From the NCBI GenBank assembly GCA_037157565.1, contig JAZHRO010000063.1, positions 152,198,501 to 152,262,500 on the forward strand: 64,000 bases of DNA, given 5' to 3'. A program made the position numbers and the translations under genes. Positions 35,139 through 47,316 of this stretch are shown here, in pieces; within the stretch, counting starts at the first letter, position 1, and each line of letters opens with the position of its first letter. This DNA is from Thalassia testudinum. Its lineage: Eukaryota > Streptophyta > Magnoliopsida > Alismatales > Hydrocharitaceae. The notes under the pieces were generated by a model, which was not told the DNA's origin, searched no databases, and saw nothing but the letters and a program-made list of their open reading frames with translations.

Positions 35139-36929
35139 TGACGAGTCGATTCTTCGCTTTTAAAGTTGTTTATCACATAAAATGACGCATCATTTGTAGT
35201 TCTATATTGTGGAAAAATCGACTAATCAACTATTAAAATAACCACTCAATTAGGAGCGGGTCGTGTCCATAGGGAGGCAATGGCCTATCTAAACTCACAA
35301 TGGTCAAAAACTGATGTTCACTATTAATTTACTTAAGAAACCAAATCAAAATCACTTTCAGATTAGGTAAACAATAAGTGCTAATGTTGAAATAGCAATT
35401 TTGCACAACTAAAAGATATACTTTGCAATGCAACTTAATAAAATAATAATAAAAGTTCACAATGGTACTAAATGTAAATATTAATAGTAGCTTTACTGTA
35501 GCAAAATAGGTGAAATTCTTCCCCTTGCCCGTGCATGAGGAAGAGGCCACGATTGAAGGCGAGAAGCTCATCGGAGGTTGAGTAAGCCGAGAGCTATTCG
35601 ATGGTGGTGGTCTCGTGGCCAATGGTGGTCGGAGGCGACGACGGCGATGAGGAGAGGAGCGGCGGTGGTTGCAACTCTCTACTGCTACTAGAGACGGAGA
35701 GGAGGTGTGTGCGATGAAGGTCTTCACGAGGATGGAGGCGGTGGACGCGCAGGCCGTGCGGGTGCACACGGGCGCTGCTGAGCTCAGCTATAGTTGCTGC
35801 TGCTACACGCTGCAGGCCGCATGCAGGGAGGGGGCAGCGGCGGTGGCTGTGGTTGCAGCCCTTGCGTGCGCTGCGTCTAGAGGGCACGCGGCGGGTGCTG
35901 CAAGCAGCGGTGCGGCGAGGTACGGGTGCATGCATGGAGGTGTGTGTGTGCTGGAAGTGAGCGCGTGCGCCTGCAGGTGCGCAACAGGGGCTGAGGCGCA
36001 CTGGCAAGATGTGCGAGCAGTGGCTGAGGCATAGGAGAAGGTGCGCTGAGCTGCTGCAGGAGGTGTGGTGCACAGTTGGGTGGCACTACAGCTGGTGCAT
36101 GTGCGCGCGGATGGCTGTGTGTGGTGTGCGTGGAGCAACGACCAGGACTATCATGCACGGTGTGGAGTTGGAGGTGGCTGCTGCTGTGCATGGGGATAGA
36201 GGATGGGGGAATAAAATGAAGGTGTTGCTGTAGGAGTTTCAGACGTCTGAGAACATTCCCAGACATCTTAACGGATGGGGGCGTGAAGTTGCGGCGGCTG
36301 CGGTGGTGGATGCTGGTGATGGCGGTGAGGGTGGTGCATGCTGAGGTGCTCACGATAATGCAAATGAGCTCTAGATGGCGATGTGTCCTGTCACGCCATA
36401 CGGCCACGATGGTGGAGGCTCATCGCCACGGTTGAGGCCGGTGCTGGTGGAGCGGACGAGAGGTCAACTCTCTACACAGTGGTGGGTCGGGGATGGTGGC
36501 CTCCGCTCAACGGCAGCTCTCCGTTCTCCTTTTGTAGCCATGGCCACACTAGTTTCAAACTCAAAATGCCGTAGCATGAATGTGATGCGTAGGAGGAGGA
36601 GGCGGAGCCGAAGTCGGAGGAGTTACCTGTGCAAAGGAGAAAAAGAATAAAATAATAAAATATTATGGTTATTTATGCATAAACCCTTAACTTCTATGGT
36701 AACTTAAAACAATGCATGCAATGCACCTAACTAGTTAACTAATTAAATGAATGCAATTCTAAGTTAATTCTAAATGCATTTAAATATGAATGCAATGCAT
36801 GAATTATGTAATTAAATCAAAAATATGAATTAATCTATTTACATCCTAATTTATGCTAAATAAATGTTAGAATTAACTTAATGTCTAGGCACTTAAATGC
36901 TTAAATAGCCCACAAATATGGGCTAATCA
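35139..36929 (-). repeat. F 5' LTR
   Basis: Pair of 20801-22597, including the GC-rich block (35590-36600) and the CAGACGTCTGAGAACATTCCC site (36240 onward). The outermost part near 36660-36925 is almost the same as 22320-22597. Confidence 0.9.
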
Positions 36930-38407
36930 ACTACTACTGATACTCAGTGCATTCTATTGTGTACCAACAAAGCCACTTGGTACTGGTACTGATCATAAGT
37001 ACCAATACTGATCATAAGTACCGGTACTTATGACTCACAGTCTATAAGCTGTGATCTACATGTACCGGTACTGGTGATTAGTGTCGGTACTTGTAAGGTC
37101 CAGACAAAACCAAGTGCACAAATTGTGACCACTTGGTACTGGTACTCACGATGAGTACTGGTACTTGTTCACAGTTTGGGACTTAAGCCCAAACTTGTGC
37201 CTAGCATGTACTGGTACTTATGACCAGTACCGGTACTTGCTACAAGTACCTAATATTATAAGTGTAAGTCAATTTTTAGAGTAAACCCATCTAATCTATA
37301 CAAGTTTATTTTGAAAGAATTGATTTTGAGTTGAAAAGATAAATGATTGAGCATTAATATGAATCCTAATTATCTCTACTTTGATTTTAACTCCTAAATT
37401 ATTTTTTACTTGTTAGGAGACATACAAAGATTATAAAATACAATAAATGAAATAAAATCTATAATCTTCTACCTTCATATCTTCAATGCTATCTTGTTGC
37501 TTGCTAGCTTCCACAAATTCTATTTCGTATATAGTCCTGTAACACTTCATAACCACATTAGACTTTAAAATGATTTTGCTAACACCAAAACACAAAGGAG
37601 AAGTGGAACTAGGTTCCAACAGAAGGGAGCTTGTAGCTGCTGAAGAGAATTGCAAGGAGATACTTTAGGTAGCTTAGCTTGCTAGTTCTTTGCTAGCTGC
37701 TAAGCCAAGCTAAAGTGAGCTGGCTTCTGCTGAATTGTGTTGAGGTGAGATGGGTCTGAACTTCCCAAGGATGATCTAGCTAGCGGAGTGCCTAAGATAG
37801 CTTAGCTCAACTATGTTGAGCTAAGTGGAGTCCCCGAGAGCTGGACTTGAGCTAGCCTGAGCTATTTGAGGTCATCTTCAGCTAACTTGAGTTGAGCGGA
37901 GTTGGAAGTAGCTGGACCAGAGCTGAGGTGGACTCCTATCAACTTAGTTGAGCTAGCTAAAGCTTCCAGTGAACTGATTGGAGCTAAGATGAGCTAGAGT
38001 CAACTAAGTTGAGTAGGGTCTAAGCTAACTTGAGCTATGTTAAGCTAAGATGAGCTGCTCTGGGCTACCGCTCAGCCAAGATGAGCTAAGTAGAGCTGAA
38101 TGGAGCTAACCCTAACCCAAGTGAGCCGGTATCCAGCTATGATGAGCTGGATCTAGGTGAGTCTTAGCTAGATTGAGCTTCCTCTTCACCTATTGCCTTC
38201 TTGAGTGCTAAGGTTTTAGGGATCTGACTATCTGTTCATCCCTAATGCTCAAATAAACGTGTCTAAAAATAACAAAATAATGCAATGCATGCTTAACCTT
38301 GGTGATGCTTAAATGCAACCCAAAAACCCGTTTGCCAAGTTAAAATCCTAAGAGTTAGGTTTGTTTTAGGGTATAAAAATGATGATAAACTAGCATTTAT
38401 CAGCTTC

Positions 38408-38896
38408 CTCTATGGAGGCCCTTGTGCCTTAACTATGGTCTGATACTTAAGTCATCTGTGGAACATTGGCGACATCTGATGAGGCCTTGTGCTTAGTACC
38501 GTGGATATATTTGGCCTCTGTGCTAATGTGGAAATGAAGAGGGTAAGTGGTTAAGGCACTATTTGAGAATTTGAGTTAAATTGCTAATAGTGGGATGTGC
38601 TTTGATTGAAGGATTTAAGTGGTGATCTAGATCACCATTTTTTGAGCTTCTTCTATTTTTTTTATCCCATGATATCTTGAGATACAATTTGGTTGATATT
38701 GAATATCTTTAATTGTGATTCATTTATTATGCTCATTTGATTTATATTGAGATTAGTGTGTGAATTCCATTTGCTCCCTACGAACGACCTCAAACTCGCA
38801 TTATTTTCAAACTTTATAAATTTAAGTGTTTGTCACATTTTCGTTGACTATACTACAATGCATACATATCTTAACATCGAGATCTTGCATTGAACA
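38408..38896 (+). repeat. A 3' LTR, second part (after C)
   Basis: Continues from 18445 after the C target duplication and parallels 2725-3214 of the left LTR. Ends GCATTGAACA. Confidence 0.87.
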
Positions 38897-38901
38897 GTGA
38901 C

Positions 38902-40168
38902 CCAATGCCTTATTCATCTTCATTGTCATCAGGATCAACTGATTCCTACCCAGGGACTGAGACTACGAATTTTCATATTTCACCTTTCCCTCACCTAATT
39001 GCTTGGGGTGTGTATCTGATTCTAGTACCCTATACTTGGTATATCCTAGTACGTCTAGAGGACATTATGGTTCTTACTCACTACTACATTTGCATACCAG
39101 TTTGGTTGGTACGGATAGACTTAGTCCGTATGAGAGGTATTTTGACGAGATTTATGATGCATTGTTACCGTCTCCAGCATTACATGATCATCATGTTGCT
39201 GCAACCACTACTACCCTTCTTGCAGTAGTTGAGCCTAATGGCTCTGAGCATAATGATAATCTGGTATACTTCTCTAATCCTTCCCTTTCCTTCCCTCCTC
39301 ATTCTACTAGTGATTTTACATCCCCTCCACCTGTGCTCGAATTGAAGCCCTTACCTAGTTCTCTTAAGCATGTGTTCTTTGGTGAGAATCAGACTTTCCC
39401 TGTTATTATCAACTCCAACTTAACCCAAGAACAAGAACTTAAATTGATTACTGTACTCTAAGATCATAGAGCTACTACTTGGTGGAGTATCTCTGATCTG
39501 CACGGTATTCGCCAATCCTACTGCACTCATCATATATATATGGATGAGGGGGCAAAACTGATGCGACAACCTCAACGAAGACTAAAGCCAAATATGATGG
39601 AGGTTGTGAAAAAGGAAATGATCAAATGGCTAGATGTTGATATCATATACCCTATTTCAGACAGCCAGTGGGGAAGCTCGATACATATTGTTCCTAAAAG
39701 GCCTGGACTCACCGTAATCAAAATCGAACAAGGCGAAGCCATCCCGACCTGCATTGTGACTTCTTGGTAGATCTGCATCAATTATCAAAAACTCAATTCG
39801 ACTACTAAGAAGTACCACTTTCCCTTGCCCTTTGTTGACCAAATTTTGGAAAGATTAGCTGGACAGAGTTATTTCTATTTTCTGGATGGATACTCTAGGT
39901 ATAATCAAGTAGCAATTAGCCCAGCTGATCAAGACAAGACAACTTTCACATGTCCTTTGGGCACATTCTCTTTCAAGCGAATGCCTTTTGGCCTATGCAA
40001 TGCACCTACTACCATCCAGCGTTGCATGATGGCCATCTTTTCTGACATGATTGGGGACTATTTGGAAGTGTTTATGGATGAATTCTCCATTTTTGGAGAT
40101 GATTTTGACTCTTTTCTTGATAATCTCACTAAGATCCTTGAACAATGCATTGAAGTCAACCTTGTACT
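38902..40168 (+). pseudogene. Element N: ORF1-like segment joined to Ty3/gypsy RT, inactive
   Basis: The first part (38902-39300) reads AWGVYLILVP in one frame and acidic or Ser-rich sequence in another, recalling the C-terminus of ORF1 in F. From about 39330 the frame that opens at 39003 gives the linker ELKPLPSSLKHVF and a Tat-type reverse transcriptase: FPLPFVDQILERLAG, YFLDGYSRYNQVAISP, MPFGLCNAPTTIQRCM. It has stops at 39459 and 39768. The catalytic box is FMDE (40071-40082) instead of FMDD, so the polymerase would be dead. A's right end lies at 38896, and the copia LTR H cuts the RT at 40168. The rest of N is outside the window. Confidence 0.8.
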
Positions 40169-41632
40169 TGTTGGTGCAAGAGCACCACGATCGTTAATTT
40201 TGATAATAACAAAATACTTGTGACTTAACATTTGCATTTAAGTTTACAAGTTTTAGGATAAATGCAAATGAATACAAGTGTGAAGGAGCACAAGCTTGCA
40301 TCCATGGTGGGTTAGAGGAGCTTGATGAAGGAGAAGGAGCTTCACTTGGAGTGAGAGCTTGAAGAAGGGAGGAGATGAAGAATACGATAGAAATATTCTT
40401 TCTTGTATTTTGTATTCTTATATTTATTTGTCTTGCATGTTGCCCTTTTATTCTTTAGATTCTTGTAAAGAGCCCAAAGTACCTTATCTTAGTCTTAGGA
40501 AACCTTACACCTCACTAGGACACTTAGATAACTCAGAAAATCGATATAGGCTTTAGACAACCTGATCAGACATCCAATCTAGACCTCAAACATTTGATTA
40601 TGATCTTTAAGACATCTGACCCTTTGTCCAGACATCCAAACACTTAGGCTAGACTTAGTACTTTCTGTCTGTTGATTTCAGACGACCAACCCATAGTTTA
40701 AATGTCTTAAAAGACATCTGATGCCAATGACAGACATCCAACAATAGGACCGTTGGACTGCCCGAAGATGATCCTCGGAGATTACCTTATAATTAATTTT
40801 ATAACACTTTCAGATGCCCATAGATCATCCTAGTCATCTGATAAATAAACGTTAGGCTAAGATCTAACCCAAATCACTTTTGTCAGAGGATTTAGCCGTT
40901 AAGCCTCTCAAGAAATCCATTCCCACAGGGGATTGTCTTTCCAGATGTCCAAAGACTTTGCCAAATGATAGACTTATTGTCTGACCTAAAAGACACTAGA
41001 ACCTTATTTTGATTTGGTGAAAATAGGAAGCAATTGGTCTAGAATTAGACGTCTGATTAGTATCCCAGATGTCTTAAAAGTGAGTTTTAGACATCCGTCT
41101 TGACCCCACCCTGATCAGATCATCCACCCTTCTAGATCAGATGACCGAACCTTAGATCAGACGATGACCTAAACATCTAATAACCCTGTCTGAATCATAA
41201 ATGACCCTGATTTCAGTAGGATTTTGGACCACACACTTGAGCCTTGTTCCCAACGGCTACAAGAGGCTTCCAAGGCCTTCTAAAGCCTTCTTAGGACCTC
41301 TATAAATAGAGGGGAACCCTTCCTAAGCTAAATACACCTTGAGAAACTACTTCCACACCATATTGTGTCTAAGTGAAGAAGAAAATCATCTAGAAGTTAT
41401 TGCTCTCCAAGCCCTCTAGCATCCATCCGAGAGCACCGTTACGCTGTCGACTTCACAGTGCACCACTTCCATCTAAGGGAAATTCTTTTTGCTTGTAGGA
41501 ACTAGTTTGATTTAGACCTATTTTGGGATCTATAGGATATTTTGCAATTGTCTTGTTTGGGTATTCGCTTCGTGAATTCCCGTCTCCCTCACAAGACAAA
41601 ATACTCATGAAGGGGAGGGGTTCGAGGTATGG
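40169..41632 (+). mobile_element. Element H: partial Ty1/copia (SIRE-like) LTR
   Basis: Starts TGTTGGTGCAAGAGCACCAC inside N's RT (candidate target site GTACT, 40164-40168), followed by the TTAATTTTGATAATAACAAA stretch typical of SIRE copia LTRs. TATA box TATAAATAGAGG at 41301. The middle (40560-41200) is packed with CAGAC(A/G)TCC and CAGATGTCC words. It is cut at 41632 by element I, so its end and any internal domain are outside the window. Short ORFs here are not conserved. Confidence 0.75.
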
Positions 41633-43573
41633 TGAGCATTATTTTTGCAAGTGAAAAAAACCAGGGTTTCAGAGAACTCGTCGTTGTAGTCACAAAAATT
41701 ATTACCGGATAAAATTTATACCGAAACTCGAAGTGAGTCCCAGGTCAAACACAAGGAGAACGTTTGGTTTTGAAATCTGCGCTTCGATTTTATTTCTTTT
41801 TATTATTTTTATCTTTTGATATTTGTTTGGTATTTTAATAGGGAAGAATATCAAGTTGAATAGCTATTATCTAATTTATTCTAATAGTATAAGAGAGAGA
41901 GAGAGGGAGAACATCAATGTATTTATCTAACCAGAGTTTGCTACTAATAGGAAAGCAAAAAACTACACTAGAAAGCAAATAAAAGATAGAGAGAGGTGAG
42001 AAGAATCCCCCTCAATGATCTCTTGGAAGACAACTTGCTCTGACGACGTCCTGGATGAAGGTAGGGAGGAGCTAGACGAAGGAGAACAACATCGGAGGAA
42101 GGAGGATGGGGCAGGACGGCGTCGCGGCGAGGATCTTCTTCCCGAAGGTGGTGAGAGGATGGCCATGGGATGCTCCATGAAGGGGGATGAGAATCGGGAA
42201 AAATGTTTGATTTTCTACTCTAGAGGAGCATCCCAGGCTTGGGACAAGTTCTCTCTAGAGCCTTGGAGGTGGTGAGGGAGAAAAAGGAAGAGATGAAGAA
42301 TGGGAGAGGTAGGGGTCCTTTTATAGTGGAGGAGAAGAGGTTTTTGCACATGGGGCAATTAGTTACATCCATAAACGTCACTGAAGACCCACCCTAGACG
42401 TCGCTATAGCCTCCAGCTCATGCACGCTTGCAGCTGTGCTCACGCACTCGCTTTCTCTCCATCAGTTGCTCAATCGACGGTCATGATTGCGTGAGGATCG
42501 CTCTCTCTGGATTGCGTCAGGTGGCGCATCAGATGGTGCATTAAACCACACGTTATTGCGATCACCTCCATTGGTTGCGCCACGTCACCGCCTCCACTGC
42601 TGCCTAATTGGGATCATGTGGTTGAATTTCATCAGCACCCTTTTGACATGAATTGAACGTGCACATGAGGTCTCGATCACGCATCCCTACGTTGAGAGTG
42701 ATGGGGACAACCATTGCGGCATGCGGGTGGAATGTTGAGTTGATGATCAAAGTGGCGTGAGATCTCAACCGTTGGATGAAGATCCAATGGTCGAGAATCA
42801 GAGTTGATGAGCTCCTTAGATGAAGCGGGCGACGTGGTGTGCATATGGCTGTTGGATGGGCATCCAACAGCCCAAGTTGTCCAAAACATGTGCTTTAGAA
42901 GTTGAGCGGATCTTTTGGGCGACTTTGGGCGGCTTAGATGGTGCCACGTGATCCATCTGGACCATCCAACATTAGATGCTTGTAGGTGGCGCCACAGGCA
43001 TCGGATTGGGTTGATTTTCACGTTGTTAGGCTATGATCGTCAATTCGAATCCATCCGTGTGATTGGATTTATCATTTGAAACTCCAAATTACGTCACCTA
43101 GGCCCTTAGTTGTTGATCTTCCTCAGATAGCAAAAGGTGCTACAAGATTCCAATCAAGATGATTTGGAGGCATTGGACTTCATTCGTCATCTTGATCAGA
43201 TCTGTATGGTCGAATCGTCAATCTGAGGCCCTGAAATAAATCTCCTTCTCTCCTGGCTATAAAAGGATGCTATTAACCCAAAATTTACACACATTATTCT
43301 AAATGCAAAATGATGCATGCTATGCAATATTTATAGTAAGGAATGAATCTCTAAGCTTAGGAACATGCATAAATAGGCATTTTATCCTAAATAAATGTGT
43401 ATACATCATACCTCCATGCCTATCTTTTGCCAGTCTCTAGTAAAATCAAACTGAATACTTTGTATAACATAGAATTAGGACTCGATTGCTTAAGGTGTTA
43501 GTTGTTTATCAACAAAAGGAAATTTCAACTAAGGTCCTAAACTATGAAGACTCAATAGTACCTTAGTGCCTAC
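41633..43573 (-). mobile_element. Element I: partial Tat-type element, minus strand (3' LTR and PPT)
   Basis: Plus 41633-43408 is an LTR related to B's (the CAGGGTTT-GAGAAC, ATAAAATTTATA, CTAGAGGAGCATCCC and GTCCTTTTATAGTGGAGG stretches), starting TGAGCATT and ending ATACATCA. It is followed by TACCTCCATGCCTATC (43409-43424), a minus-strand PPT, and a hairpin remnant with arms TTTTGCCAG and CTAGTAAAA. A half-decayed G-box palindrome is at 42936-42958. Internal sequence is cut at 43573 by the J LTR. The candidate target site is TATGG (41628-41632); the other side is not in the window. Confidence 0.8.
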
Positions 43574-45755
43574 TGATTACGCAGCAATCATAGGTCTTAA
43601 TTGACCTAAATTAGTCTAGGACTTAGCATAAGTTAGGGTAATTCAAGCATGCATAAGCATTACTTGCATCTTTACTATTTTCTTTTAGATATGCATAAAG
43701 TAATGCTATATTGTGCTGATTAGGTGTATTATGTCAATTACAGGTAATAAGCTGATAAGAAGCTAGATCTGAAGCTGTATCTGAAGCTGGATCTGAAGAA
43801 TAAGGAATAATTGGTGTTGCAGCAGAGTTGGAACGGAAGACCTAGAATAAGATGTAGTAGACAATAATGTAAGGGGGTTGAGGTATGCTATTCAATATAA
43901 GTAGGAGTAAAGTAGTAATTTATGAAGAACTTAGGTCTATCCTAGCCTCAGGATAGCCTAGAAGCCTTCCCAAGCCTTAGCCACCCTTAGATTAGGTCAC
44001 CACACCCTAAGAAACCTTAAAATCCTAATTCTAGCCTCTATCTAGATGTCTAGATAAGTTATAGGACGTCCAGAACCCTTAGCCAACTATCGCACACCTT
44101 AAACCCACTACTGCAGTGTTATTAGACGTCCAGACACTTGGTCAAACGTCCAATTTCTGCAGAATAGCCAAGATATAACCTAGAATCCTTCCAGACTCTG
44201 ATTAGACATCCAGAATTGAAGTCTAGACTTCTGATTTTTTAGTATAAGTCGTCTGATATTATTATTGGACGTCTGGAACTGCTCTCCAGTTCTTGCTTTG
44301 AGATTCAAGCCTCGATCTTGGATTTCTAGCTCCCTAAACCCAATTCCAACCCCATAGGAACCTAAATTAAGGTGCCCTAACCCTAGTACATCACCTCTAG
44401 ACCTCTCTAAGGACCAAATTAGGTCCACACTAAACCTAATTGACTTAGATCAAAGTCAATTACCATTACCTAGCCAATTGGACTCATAGGGTCCAATTGA
44501 GCTTAGATCTCAACCCATACATGTCCAATTGGACTCAATGAGAGTCCAATTGACCTAAGCCCAACATAATTGAGTTATTTCACTCTCAATTAAGTTCACA
44601 CCCATTCAATTAAACTTGTGTTAAGTTTAATTGCAATTCCCCCTTAGCAATTAGGGTTTGCAACCCTAATTTAAGGTCTACACCAACCTAAACCCCTTAG
44701 GACCTAACTTATATCACTTAGACACCTAGGGCACGACCACACACACACACAACCATTCACGCACTCCCACACAACCTAGAGTATTCTAGGTTCTTCCAAA
44801 GGTGGTGCCACTCTTGATTGCCAAAATTAGCAACCAAGAGCCATTCAAAGTTGGGATCCACAAATGGTGGATCTAAAAACCACCTCTCTCTACCTTGGCT
44901 GGCCACTCTTGGAGCCCTCTCTAGAGAGTTCCACACATCTCTAGAGTGTCTCCCATAGGCCTATAAAAGGACCTAAGGGGTGGCCATTTGCACCCATCCA
45001 TCTCTTGGCATTATTCACTTCCATTTAGGTTAGCTACATTACACCTCCACTCCACCTCCACGAGTTGCTCACCAAGGCCACAACCATCTCAACACCAGGA
45101 TGCTGGATCACCTCTCCAACCTCTTTCCAAGGGCCAGCCTAAGCACCATTGGCCGCCCCTCCTCTCAACCAACTCAAAGGCCATCGGAGCCCACTTCCGA
45201 ATGCCCTTATTTCTACTAGATTAGTAGCTTAGTTATTCATTGTTTACATGCTTTTATTACTGCTTAGTAGTATAGCTCTATATTCTCCCCCAATGATGCA
45301 TGCATAATCCCCCTCTAGATTCATGTATGCGATCATTTTCTATTAGCTAGATTTATGTTTTCAAGCTTTCCTCTATAAGCTTTCCACGAGTTCCATGTTG
45401 TAAACACCATGATGAATTAATGAAAGATCTTTTTCTATATTTATATATCTATGTGTTGAGAATCACCATGAGCTTATTGCAATATATTTTGTGTGATTAA
45501 AGTTGCCTGCTTTTAATTTCTGATATTCTGGCAACTAAGCATGTCGTGCATAAATACGTAATAACCATAAATCGACATGCAAGTTTAAGCAAGTAGGGCA
45601 AAAGAGATCGATTTCAAATTTGCATAAATGCCTCCCAGAGACGAACGACCGGGACTCAAGTCTCGTTATCTTTACAAATCATTTTTGATGAGCGTTTAAC
45701 GTGACTATACTATGATTTCTGATGATTTCAAAATGCGCGAAAATGACTTCTATCA
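43574..45755 (+). repeat. J 5' LTR
   Basis: Starts TGATTACGCAGCAATCATAG, an inverted repeat, and ends ACTTCTATCA. Homologous to the solo LTR 54850-56986. TATA CTATAAAAGG at 44961. U3 carries GACGTCC words (44049-44275) and several copies of TCCAATTGGACTC (44474-44557). A 45-bp GGCCGCCCC-bearing stretch lies near 45130-45190. Confidence 0.87.
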
Positions 45756-45757
45756 AA

Positions 45758-45775
45758 TGGCATCGTTGCTGGGGA
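45758..45775 (+). other. J primer binding site
   Basis: TGGCATCGTTGCTGGGGA, two bases after the LTR; tRNA-Asp type with changes. Confidence 0.8.
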
Positions 45776-47316
45776 GGCAATGCCATTTTTTTTATTTAAA
45801 TCTTTTGAGCTATCATTGACAAATCTTCCTCTTCTTGTCTTTGGATGTGCAGGAAAAATAGGAAAAAAATGGGATCTACGCACACAACGAGTGCAGGAAA
45901 AAATTCCACGTGCACATCATATCTGCCTTAGTCTCTAGTTTTTTTTTTTGAACCCTAGGCTTGATTTGCTTCTAGCAAGTTCATTTGAAAAAAAAAACCT
46001 TATTCATTTTTGTGAAAAGGAAGAAAAAAAAATCAAAGAAAAAAAATTCTAGGTAGTTAGATTAGGTTTCTTTCTGAATTCTAGGTTAGTTTTGAAAAAA
46101 GCAAAAAAATATATTTTCGAAAATCCTTTGAAAAAAAAAATCTTTCTTGAAAGAAAAAATTCAAAAGTTTTTGAAAAAAAAAAGAAAATTATTTTAGTGG
46201 GAGGTTTGAATTTTAAAATCAAACACCTTTTAAAAGCTTTTCCACCATCCCCTGATTTTCGGCCAGAGTTCAAAGTCTGTTTTAAAAATTCAATTGCCGA
46301 AAAATTAATAAGAGAAAAATTATGAAATTCGGATTAAACCTTCATTTCAAACCATCTTTCCATTGTTTTGAAAAAATTTTAAGTACAAAATTTTTAAAAA
46401 TTTGCGAAGTGACCCAAATTTGAGATTTTTCAAAATTCCAAAACCAATTCCAAGCAATCCGCGAATTTTTTTTGACTAAAAATGATGGGGTTTGAAAGAT
46501 AATCTCATTGGCTTTAGTTTTCATATTTTTTTCCGAATTTTTGAAAATCATGTGATACTGTTTCAATTTGAAAAATCGACCAGGGGTCAAAATTCCAGAT
46601 CTGACCCCTTGACATTTAAAAATCTATACAAATTTGATTGAAATAGCAAAAATTACAAAAAAATATTTTCTGAAAAGACAATTGAAAAAGGAATCTACTC
46701 ACTAAATTTTAATTTAGTTGGATTCAAAGTTTGTTTAGAGAACTATTTTTATTCTTTTGGTCTACTAAAGAAGAATAAACAAAAGAATAAAAAATCCTAG
46801 AATTGCATGAACACTAGGTTACATCTTTAGGGTTACAATCTAGAGACCACATTTGGGCTAGACTAGACTTAATCAAGTCTAGTGCTTAGTCGGTGAGCTT
46901 GGTCACCTTGTGGGCTACTCACCACAAACCCTAACTGAAGAAAAATAGGCTAAAATCAATTCTAAAACACTAAGTCAACTCAAATTCGTTGTCATACTAC
47001 TGGGTGCTTTCAACCTCTTGGCTAGGTTAGCTTGAGAGGTGGGAATCACTTTCAGTTGGTTGTACAACGAATTTTTCTTCAGGAATTCGAGCTCAGAACG
47101 AAAAATCTGGTCATCCGATCATAAGGACCATCTGATTGATAGGGCCTTAGTCTTGTTTGGCTTGGCTACACCAACCCACGGGTTGGGTGATGTGTGCAAG
47201 GAAGGAGGTCACTTAGACCTCGACTAGTTGGACCCTGGGAGCTGCTCCCAAGGAGGCGAGTAACCTCGCCAGTACTATCTTCTCCCCCACCGTCTTCTTC
47301 TATCTGCCTAGCTGCA
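45776..47316 (+). other. J leader
   Basis: About 1.5 kb without a gene. 45930-46710 is very A/T-rich with many A and T runs, so the Lys/Phe-rich ORFs on both strands there are composition artefacts. 46800-47300 is more complex but has no conserved reading frame. Confidence 0.6.

Larger units (their letters stand above)
20801..36929 (-). mobile_element. Element F: non-autonomous Tat-type LTR retrotransposon, TSD ACTGC/ACTAC (host of G)
   Basis: Two minus-oriented LTRs (20801-22597, 35139-36929) begin TGACGAGTCG and end GGGCTAATCA in plus reading. The target duplication is ACTGC (20796-20800) and ACTAC (36930-36934), one change. PBS is at 35119-35136, PPT at 22598-22612, ORF1 at about 24012-25800. 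G splits its leader region. No gag-pol motifs. The LTRs are similar throughout, with scattered changes and small indels. Confidence 0.9.
20052..37621 (-). mobile_element. Solo LTR E, Ty1/copia SIRE-like, TSD GAAGG (host of F, G)
   Basis: On the minus strand E starts TGTTGGAACCTAGTTCC at 37621 and ends ...CCTACAGATCCTATA at 20052, flanked by GAAGG at 20047-20051 and 37622-37626. With F removed it is about 1.44 kb. The start and the terminal CACTATTCA-TCTAGTATGC pattern are typical of SIRE/Maximus copia LTRs. A minus-strand TATA (plus GTATATATAGG near 20597) and a run of GGTACY-type words (20714-20785, 36980-37250) are present. No internal domain: solo LTR. Confidence 0.83.
18446..38402 (-). 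mobile_element. Solo LTR C, TSD GCTTC (host of E, F, G)
   Basis: The ends are TGATAGCGAG and TAGCATTTATCA, flanked by GCTTC on both sides (18441-18445, 38403-38407). Read on the minus strand, the outer 776 bp (37627-38402) and 1606 bp (18446-20051) line up with the start and end of LTR O (57247-59517). Together they make one LTR of about 2.38 kb with no PBS, PPT or coding sequence of its own. It is therefore a solo LTR, split by E. It is AGCT-rich near 37650-38170 and holds decayed GGCGCC sites near 19460-19830. Confidence 0.88.
1863..38896 (+). mobile_element. Element A: non-autonomous Tat-type LTR retrotransposon (host of B, M, C, E, F, G)
   Basis: A has a truncated left LTR (1863-3214), PBS (3218-3235), leader, ORF1 in two pieces around B, a 3'UTR interrupted by solo LTR M, a PPT (16261-16285) and a right LTR split by C (16286-18445 plus 38408-38896). 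No gag, protease, RT or integrase motif occurs in its own sequence. Its LTR, leader and 3'UTR are homologous to those of K (51388 onward), so A is a non-autonomous partner of a K-like element. The right LTR is followed by GTGAC (38897-38901); the matching left flank is outside the window. A is inserted in element N. Confidence 0.85.

Noticed and set aside
18446..38402. C as a full-length element with its own internal domain
   Set aside because: Everything between its two parts is E, F and G; the parts together make just one LTR.
46092..46325. Lys/Phe-rich ORFs on both strands near 46050-46590
   Set aside because: Produced by poly-A and poly-T runs in the J leader; no conservation.
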